Shown: one piece after another, positions 59,891 through 64,000 of the stretch
Layout of the letters: every line of letters begins with the position of its first letter
Numbering within the stretch: position 1 is the stretch's first letter
Assembly (NCBI GenBank): GCA_964437445.1
Contig: CAYTGR010000008.1
Coordinates: 45,453-109,452, forward strand
DNA length: 64,000 nt
Source of the DNA: CAYTGR01 sp964437445
GTDB lineage: Bacteria; Chloroflexota; Anaerolineae; B4-G1; SLSP01
Direction of reading: 5' to 3'
The notes under the pieces: generated by a model
The model's database searches: none
What the model saw: only the letters and a program-made list of their open reading frames with translations
Told to the model about the DNA's origin: nothing
Position numbers and translations under genes: made by a program

Positions 59891-60475
59891 ATGACATTCG
59901 TAGAGGGTTTAGCCATCGTCTTGTTTGTGATAGCCATGCTCACGATGGGCGCGGCGATCACGTTGTCTAACGGCGCGGTCACACGCGCGGTGCGCCGGCT
60001 GGAACGAACCTACCGGCAACAAAAGGCGTGGGAACGGGAGCAACAGCAAGCCGCCGCGCTGGCCGCCTACCAGGCCACCCTGGCGCAGCAACTGCGCGCC
60101 GATCCTGACGCCTGGCGGCCGCTCGTTGCCCAACTGGTGCAGCGCGCCTATGGCGGGCCGGAGCGTACCCCGCATACCGTGACGCTGCGCACGACCCCGG
60201 CGGCACACGCCACGGTGACGTTTCAGGACGGCGGCGCGGAGGTGCTGCTGACGACCGACCCCCCGGCTCTGGCCGCGGCGCACCTGGTTACGCGCGCCCA
60301 GGCCGCCGCTGCGGTGCCGGTGGACGCTGTGCTCCACCCGCAGGCCCGCATCACCGCGCAGGCGCTGTGGCACGCCTGGCTTGCCGGTGAGGGGCAGACC
60401 GCCACCCTGGACGCGGCCACCGCATGGTATCTGCTGCGCAGTGAAACGCCGACCCTCCGGGGCCGCCCGCGGTAG
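59891..60475 (+). CDS. Membrane-anchored coiled-coil protein
   Basis: 194 aa. Transmembrane helix about 5-27, coiled coil rich in Gln/Arg (about 38-70), then a compact domain (about 75-180) with a beta segment HATVTFQDGGAEVLLTTD. No family recognised. By position after YukD-like, a candidate EssA/EssB-type accessory, but similarity to these is not evident. Confidence 0.6.
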   Translation: MTFVEGLAIVLFVIAMLTMGAAITLSNGAVTRAVRRLERTYRQQKAWEREQQQAAALAAYQATLAQQLRADPDAWRPLVAQLVQRAYGGPERTPHTVTLRTTPAAHATVTFQDGGAEVLLTTDPPALAAAHLVTRAQAAAAVPVDAVLHPQARITAQALWHAWLAGEGQTATLDAATAWYLLRSETPTLRGRPR

Positions 60476-60550
60476 CCAGGCAACGGCAAAGTCTGGCCTC
60501 GCAACGCGCCGCCCCGCAAAGGCTCGGCTCGGCAAGGCTATGCAATGAAA
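60476..60550. repeat. Pentamer-phased spacer repeat 5
   Basis: Short stretch with AGGCAACGGCAAAG, CCCCGCAAAGGCTCGGC and GGCAAGGC words. Last occurrence in the cluster. Confidence 0.5.
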
Positions 60551-60601
60551 GCAACCGGTAACTGACAACCGAAAATCAACTTAAATCAAAGGAGCCAACT
60601 G

Positions 60602-61111
60602 ATGGAGACTGGAACCAACAATCAAGTGGTATTGGAAGGCGTCGTGGTGCGGCGCTGGACGCTGGATGGCGACACGTTTCTGCGCCTGGCGGTGCGCCGC
60701 CAGCGCGGGCTGCCGGCCAACCCCGACGGGAAGAACTTTGACGGCGTGAATGTGCGCCTCAACTACTTCCTGGCGCAGCCGGCCGAGCTGCCCGGCAAGG
60801 GCGCCGCCGTGCGGGTCGCCGGCTTTTTGCAGCAACGCGATACCCAGGAGCCGCTGCGCCGGGCGCTGGAACGCGCCGTGGACCTGGACGCGGCCGCGCA
60901 GGCGGCGCTCCTGGCCCAGGTGGGGTCGGCCGGCGACCAGGTCAAACTGCGGCGCTCCGAGACGGAGATTGTGGCGTTGCAGTGGGAGCCGGTGCCGTTG
61001 CCGGAGCGCCGGCCGCGCCGGGAACGCCCGCCGGCCGCGCCCCTCCCCCCGGAGGAGTCGGGCCACGTGACGGATAACGCCCCGGAAAACCCGCCTAAGA
61101 GCGCCGACTGA
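60602..61111 (+). CDS. OB-fold, SSB-like protein
   Basis: 169 aa behind AAAGGAGCC. N-terminal 1-115 fits an OB-fold (VVLEGVVVRRWTLDGDTFLR, GAAVRVAGFLQQRDTQEPL), and the C-terminal third is a disordered Pro/Arg/Glu-rich tail, an SSB-like layout. It lacks the usual acidic DDDIPF tip. May be a mobile-element-type SSB. Monocistronic by spacing. Confidence 0.55.
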   Translation: METGTNNQVVLEGVVVRRWTLDGDTFLRLAVRRQRGLPANPDGKNFDGVNVRLNYFLAQPAELPGKGAAVRVAGFLQQRDTQEPLRRALERAVDLDAAAQAALLAQVGSAGDQVKLRRSETEIVALQWEPVPLPERRPRRERPPAAPLPPEESGHVTDNAPENPPKSAD

Positions 61112-61147
61112 CCGGTGTTAGGCGAGGATGAAAACATTTTGCGACGT

Positions 61148-61207
61148 TTTTCAGGGGCGTTAAGGGGCGGTTGTGACCGGTCACATGGCCCTTTTGGCCC
61201 CTGAAAA
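61148..61207. promoter_or_regulatory. Nested palindromes upstream of the KH gene
   Basis: Outer inverted repeat of 11 bp (61148-61158 with 61197-61207) enclosing a 12-bp perfect palindrome GTGACCGGTCAC (61173-61184). A TACAAT hexamer follows at 61213-61218. This could be an operator pair at the KH-gene promoter, although no -35 box at proper spacing is clear. Confidence 0.45.
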
Positions 61208-61278
61208 CGACCTACAATGCTTATTTTATGGCTTAGTTGTACGACATAACTTTGCGACGAGATAACAAGGAGCAACTC

Positions 61279-61569
61279 ATGTACCCTACAGATACTACAC
61301 TGACTGCTGCGGAGATCCCCGGCCTGCTGGCCGCCATCGCGCGGATCATCGTTACCGAACCGGCGGCCGTCCAGGCCATAGTGCTGCCCGACCCGGCCGC
61401 CGAGCGCCTGACGGTGCAGCTGCGCTGCGCCCCCGCCGATACCGGCCGCCTCATCGGCAAACAGGGCCGCACGATCCAGGCGCTACGCGCGTTCGCGCGC
61501 GTGCTGGGCGGTCGTGCCGGGCAGCGCGTCTACGTGCAGGTGGCGGCCCCGCCGGCCCCGGCCGGGTAA
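61279..61569 (+). CDS. KH-domain RNA-binding protein (KhpA-like)
   Basis: 96 aa from the ATG after AAGGAG; a longer frame from 61237 lacks an RBS. The KH signature GRLIGKQGRTIQALRAF (about 57-73) carries the GxxG loop (GKQG). KhpA-type proteins are small KH RNA chaperones, about 75-90 aa, usually near rpsP/rimM; here the context is different, so it may be a paralogue. Ends Pro/Ala-rich. Confidence 0.8.
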   Translation: MYPTDTTLTAAEIPGLLAAIARIIVTEPAAVQAIVLPDPAAERLTVQLRCAPADTGRLIGKQGRTIQALRAFARVLGGRAGQRVYVQVAAPPAPAG

Positions 61570-61590
61570 GTTCGGCCCCTGCCTATCGCC

Positions 61591-61623
61591 CCCCGCGGCC
61601 GGACCCCGACGCCGGCCGCGGGG
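61591..61623 (+). terminator. GC-only stem-loop after the KH gene
   Basis: A 12-bp perfect stem (61591-61602 with 61612-61623), 9-nt loop, 22 bp after the stop. No T-run. Confidence 0.5.
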
Positions 61624-61727
61624 CGGCTCCCTCACCCACCCGGCCAGGTCCTCACCACGCCGGAGCATCCCTTCTCCATGACCGGGGCTTATCCCCAGCT
61701 CCGCTGAGTCTCGCTGTGAGATTTTTT
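61624..61727. other. Gene-free stretch before the iterons
   Basis: First part of the roughly 700-bp gene-free region between the KH and RHS genes (61570-62277). No gene or motif recognised here; the rest of the region is filled by the iterons, two promoters and the RNA candidate listed below. Confidence 0.5.
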
Positions 61728-61793
61728 CCCCCAAAATTACGGGATTTTACCCCCAAAATTACGGGATTTTACACCCCAAATTACGTAGTTTTA
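61728..61793. repeat. Three 22-bp iterons
   Basis: Units at 61728-61749, 61750-61771 (identical to the first) and 61772-61793 (5 changes, mostly around the GGG). Core CAAAATTACGGGATTTTA. The 22-bp period equals two helical turns, so a protein would bind the same face. They end 5 bp before the -35 box of the next promoter. Confidence 0.85.
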
Positions 61794-61797
61794 CGGA

Positions 61798-61827
61798 TAG
61801 ACAAACCGGGCCGGTGGCGGGTATAAT
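61798..61827 (+). promoter_or_regulatory. Promoter abutting the iterons
   Basis: TAGACA (5 of 6), 18-bp spacer, TATAAT (6 of 6). The iterons directly upstream make it a likely activated or repressed promoter. No ORF with RBS follows for 450 bp, so its product may be an untranslated RNA or the long leader of the RHS gene. Confidence 0.6.
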
Positions 61828-61969
61828 GGTTCTCAGTCGTGCAACCTCAGAGTTGCCTTCCTGACCATGGTGAAGCAGCCGCCGGCAAGCGCTTGTTAGA
61901 TAAAGTTGCCGAGCGCGTCAATTTTATACTCAATTATAACTTTATCTCACGCCCGACAGGCCATACAAC

Positions 61970-61998
61970 TTGACAAAAATACCAGGGCGGGGTACAAT
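61970..61998 (+). promoter_or_regulatory. Second promoter upstream of the RHS gene
   Basis: TTGACA (perfect), 17-bp spacer, TACAAT. The start is predicted near 62005, at the edge of the structured RNA candidate. Confidence 0.65.
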
Positions 61999-62110
61999 CC
62001 AGCTGCTCTTTTAAAAGATAAAAACGATTGGCCCTGCCACCCCAGGCCGCCCGGCCCGCTCTGCCTTGCCTTGATTCCCGGGCGAGCGTAGCTTAGCAGG
62101 CCAATCTCAA

Positions 62111-62145
62111 TAAAAAACCCCCGGCGCTGATCCCCAGCCCGGGGG
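62111..62145 (-). terminator. Intrinsic terminator, minus strand
   Basis: Hairpin 62118-62129 with 62135-62145 (one bulge) followed on the minus strand by TTTTTTA. It faces away from the RHS gene, like the one at 168-198. Confidence 0.55.
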
Positions 62146-62190
62146 ACGGTCCAGGCGCACTACCCACCCAGACGAGCCCAGCATACCACA

Positions 62191-62222
62191 AAGCCCGCCG
62201 GGGTCAACACTCCGGCGGGCTT
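62191..62222 (+). terminator. Stem-loop at the end of the RNA candidate
   Basis: An 11-bp perfect stem AAGCCCGCCGG/CCGGCGGGCTT with a 10-nt loop; followed by GGCTG, so no U-tract beyond the two T of the stem. Confidence 0.45.
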
Positions 62223-62277
62223 GGCTGTGCCAGCCAGTCCTTAGGGTGGGATATCCATTCAAACCCGGAGGAAGGTC

Positions 62278-63972
62278 ATGCGATTTCATTGGAGCGAGTT
62301 TAAACATCATCGTTATGGAACAGGCGGAAAGCTACGTTCCGCAGCACGGCGGCCCTGGAACAGCTGGTTGCATCCCATTATGGCCGGCCTGGTTAGCTTG
62401 ATTGTGCTGCTGCAGCCCGTAGCTGCAACCGCGACGGCTCAGAATAATCCAGGACGGGACGCTGAGTCATCCTACGCCGGTCTTATGTTGCCGGTGCTTT
62501 GGCATTCCTCCCATTTATCTGCCCCCATTGATATCGAGAAGCAATCAAGCCACACCAGCCAACCCGTTACAACGGTGTCCGCAGCCACGGTTTTTGGGAC
62601 ATGGGCGACCAAGCCCACCATGAGAACAAACGGTCTCCGTTTGAACGTTCCTCCGTCTATCACAATAGCTCGGCCATTAGCCACCCTCAGCGGCCCGCAC
62701 GGTAAAGTGATCTACCAAAATTACTTAGTTGACAGTTCAGTGCTCGTTAATCCTGGCCATCGCTATCAGGTTTGGTATTATTATTCACAACTTGGTTGCA
62801 CTGATTGCAAAATAAGGCTTTTCACGGTGCGCAACGGTTCCGAATATCTAAATGATTGGACCGGCACTAGCGAAATGGCCAGCGGTGCTACTGGGCTTTT
62901 CACCGCTCAAACTGAGCAAATCTATATTACACTGCTATTGAGTGAATCGCTCATGCCCGCCTCCGGTCGCATCCTGGTCGTGGATTGGGATGCCCCGCTG
63001 CAAGCCAACCAAATCTACCAGGGTCAGCTTCAGCTGCCGACTGTTCCCATTACCGCCTCATTTGGTCACTTTTACACGCTATATGTATATTTTCAGCAGC
63101 CCGGCTGCATCAATTGCAATATAGGCGTGTTATCCAATCTGGGAAATTGTTTCGCTGGTTATGGGGGCGAAGGTGAGTGCCAAACTGCTGGTGTGGCGTT
63201 AGGCGAGAGCATCACCATCACTCAATTTATCCTCTATGGTCTTGAACCCGACGACGGCCAAGCGCGAGTGCTGGACCTAACACTGCCGCCATTGCCACCA
63301 CCAGCGGAACGCACCCTGGCCCCAGAAGCGCCTTGCTTAGCCAATAACCCGCAGCAATCTTTTGCCATCCCCATTAATACTGCCACGGGTAACTTCAACC
63401 ACCAAGAAGTTGATTTTAATATCCCTACTCTGGGAGAGCAAGACTTGGTTTTTGAGCGCTCTTACAATGCCTTGCTGGCAGCTCAAAATAGCCCGCTTGG
63501 CTATGGTTGGACTCACAACTACAATATGCGCTTGATCCCGGGGGATACGCAGTGGATACTGGTCGCCCCTCATGGTTCGCAGCTTCCTTTTACTGTCAAT
63601 AACGATGGTACTTTTGTTCCAGGTCCAGGAGTGCGCACAACGCTGGTGCAACAAGGGACAGTTTATACAGCAACTCGTGGTGATGGCGTTGCCTATACTT
63701 TTGATGGCGGGAACAATTATCTTTTGGCACGAATAACAGATCGCTATGGCAACGCTACCACACTCACTTACACTAACACCCAGATCGGTGCGGTGACAGC
63801 CCCGGATGGGCGGCAACTGCGCCTGGCTTATAACGCTGTCGGGCAGCTGACTCAGGTAACCGATCCGCTTAGTCGCACTGTCACTTATTCTTATGACGCT
63901 GCCGGGGACTTGCAGACAGTCATTCGGGCGGACGGACAAATATTCATAGGACTTACGCAAGAGTCATTTTGA
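62278..63972 (+). CDS. RHS/YD-repeat surface protein, truncated by an IS end
   Basis: 564 aa before a stop inside foreign sequence. GGAGGAAGG precedes the ATG. Long basic N-terminus and a hydrophobic segment (about 36-56) form an extended signal. About 90-340: two similar Cys-containing beta domains (YQVWYYYSQLGCTDCKIRLF and FYTLYVYFQQPGCINCNIGVL). About 360-450: DUF6531-type RHS entry (PINTATGNFNHQEVDFNIP, LVFERSYNALLA). Then YD repeats (RYGNATTLTYTN, VTYSYDAAGDL). The frame ends ADGQIFIGLTQESF, the last 8 residues coming from the presumed IS. Intact RHS proteins run to well over 1000 aa with a C-terminal toxin or repeat core. AT-richer than the upstream cluster. Confidence 0.85.
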   Translation: MRFHWSEFKHHRYGTGGKLRSAARRPWNSWLHPIMAGLVSLIVLLQPVAATATAQNNPGRDAESSYAGLMLPVLWHSSHLSAPIDIEKQSSHTSQPVTTVSAATVFGTWATKPTMRTNGLRLNVPPSITIARPLATLSGPHGKVIYQNYLVDSSVLVNPGHRYQVWYYYSQLGCTDCKIRLFTVRNGSEYLNDWTGTSEMASGATGLFTAQTEQIYITLLLSESLMPASGRILVVDWDAPLQANQIYQGQLQLPTVPITASFGHFYTLYVYFQQPGCINCNIGVLSNLGNCFAGYGGEGECQTAGVALGESITITQFILYGLEPDDGQARVLDLTLPPLPPPAERTLAPEAPCLANNPQQSFAIPINTATGNFNHQEVDFNIPTLGEQDLVFERSYNALLAAQNSPLGYGWTHNYNMRLIPGDTQWILVAPHGSQLPFTVNNDGTFVPGPGVRTTLVQQGTVYTATRGDGVAYTFDGGNNYLLARITDRYGNATTLTYTNTQIGAVTAPDGRQLRLAYNAVGQLTQVTDPLSRTVTYSYDAAGDLQTVIRADGQIFIGLTQESF

Positions 63973-64000
63973 TAGTCGGAGAACGCAATTGCTCGCACAT
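63947..64000. mobile_element. Insertion-sequence left end (partial)
   Basis: TAGGACTTACGCAA at 63947-63960 has the look of an IS terminal repeat (GGACTTACGCA-type ends are frequent in IS elements), and it is exactly where the RHS reading frame leaves its family pattern. The rest of the element lies outside the window. Confidence 0.55.

Larger units (their letters stand above)
62005..62222 (+). ncRNA. Structured RNA candidate or leader of the RHS gene
   Basis: Outer stem GATTGGCC(C)TGC (62026-62037) with GCAGGCCAATC (62096-62106), one bulged C; inner stem CGCCCGG/CCGGGCG (62048-62054 with 62078-62084); a third hairpin at 62118-62145; a fourth, 11 bp, at 62191-62222. A consensus-like promoter precedes it. 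No known RNA family recognised. Confidence 0.45.

Noticed and set aside
61279..61569. Longer KH protein starting at 61237
   Set aside because: The in-frame upstream codon has no RBS; AAGGAG stands right before 61279.
62005..62222. Signal recognition particle RNA or 6S RNA
   Set aside because: No GGAA tetraloop with the SRP motif, and no long hairpin with a central open bubble.
1..64000. CRISPR array near the Csx15-like gene
   Set aside because: No regularly spaced identical repeats with unique spacers were found; the repeats at 50822-51085 are contiguous, low-complexity and without spacers.

Overview
The window is a GC-rich, gene-dense scaffold with two runs of N (20241-20340 and 59554-59653), probably from a Chloroflexota genome or MAG of the filamentous Anaerolineae/Ardenticatenia kind. 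This is inferred from family content. There are EAD/TIR/STAND and AAA_35 signalling ATPases, a Tad pilus set without a secretin (suggesting a single-membrane envelope), an ESX/type VII-like set of WXG100 proteins with a triple-ATPase FtsK/EccC protein, very large Ig-like and kelch surface proteins, and secreted proteins ending in LPLVLR-like C-termini. No rRNA, tRNA or CRISPR array was seen.

Layout: (1) 0.3-2.2 kb, three coupled genes including a replication-relaxation-like protein. (2) 2.8-8.1 kb, a giant subtilase carrying two six-repeat kelch arrays. (3) 8.2-19.6 kb, a signalling or conflict island: a STAND-TPR ATPase (+), then on the minus strand an EAD-TIR-AAA_35 protein translationally coupled to an AAA_35-TPR-FGE protein, and a second AAA_35-TPR protein. 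Two decayed serine/threonine kinase 5' ends and a frameshifted secreted-protein gene lie among them. (4) 19.6-23.0 kb, an ISAs1-type transposase remnant and a parallel beta-helix/Ig surface protein broken by the first gap. (5) 23.3-61.6 kb, one long plus-strand cluster. It opens with a consensus sigma70-type promoter and a structured leader ending in a strong intrinsic terminator 20 bp before the first ORF. It continues with a HerA-like ATPase, a Tad/Flp pilus locus (TadZ-like proteins, CpaB, CpaE, CpaF, TadB, TadC, a 51-aa Flp pilin, TadE, TadG, prepilin peptidase), a phage-type protein, mini-membrane proteins and a 1972-aa Ig-repeat adhesin. It ends with the type VII-like block: six WXG100-size proteins in three pairs, a Csx15-like protein, a GAF-GAF-PAS protein, EccC-like ATPase and YukD/EsaB-like ubiquitin fold, then an OB-fold/SSB-like gene and a KH-domain gene. 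(6) 61.6-64.0 kb, three 22-bp iterons abutting a promoter, a second promoter with a structured RNA candidate, and an RHS/YD-repeat gene cut off by what looks like an insertion-sequence end at the window edge.

Working model (inference): the plus-strand cluster builds a cell-surface apparatus in which a Tad pilus and an ESX-like export ATPase are encoded and perhaps regulated together, with large adhesins and cysteine-rich or collagen-like secreted proteins as surface components. The spacers inside the type VII part carry pentamer-phased low-complexity repeats not seen in the Tad part, while the Tad spacers carry other short tandem repeats. The minus-strand island looks like a TIR/NTPase immune-type cassette under active decay and duplication.
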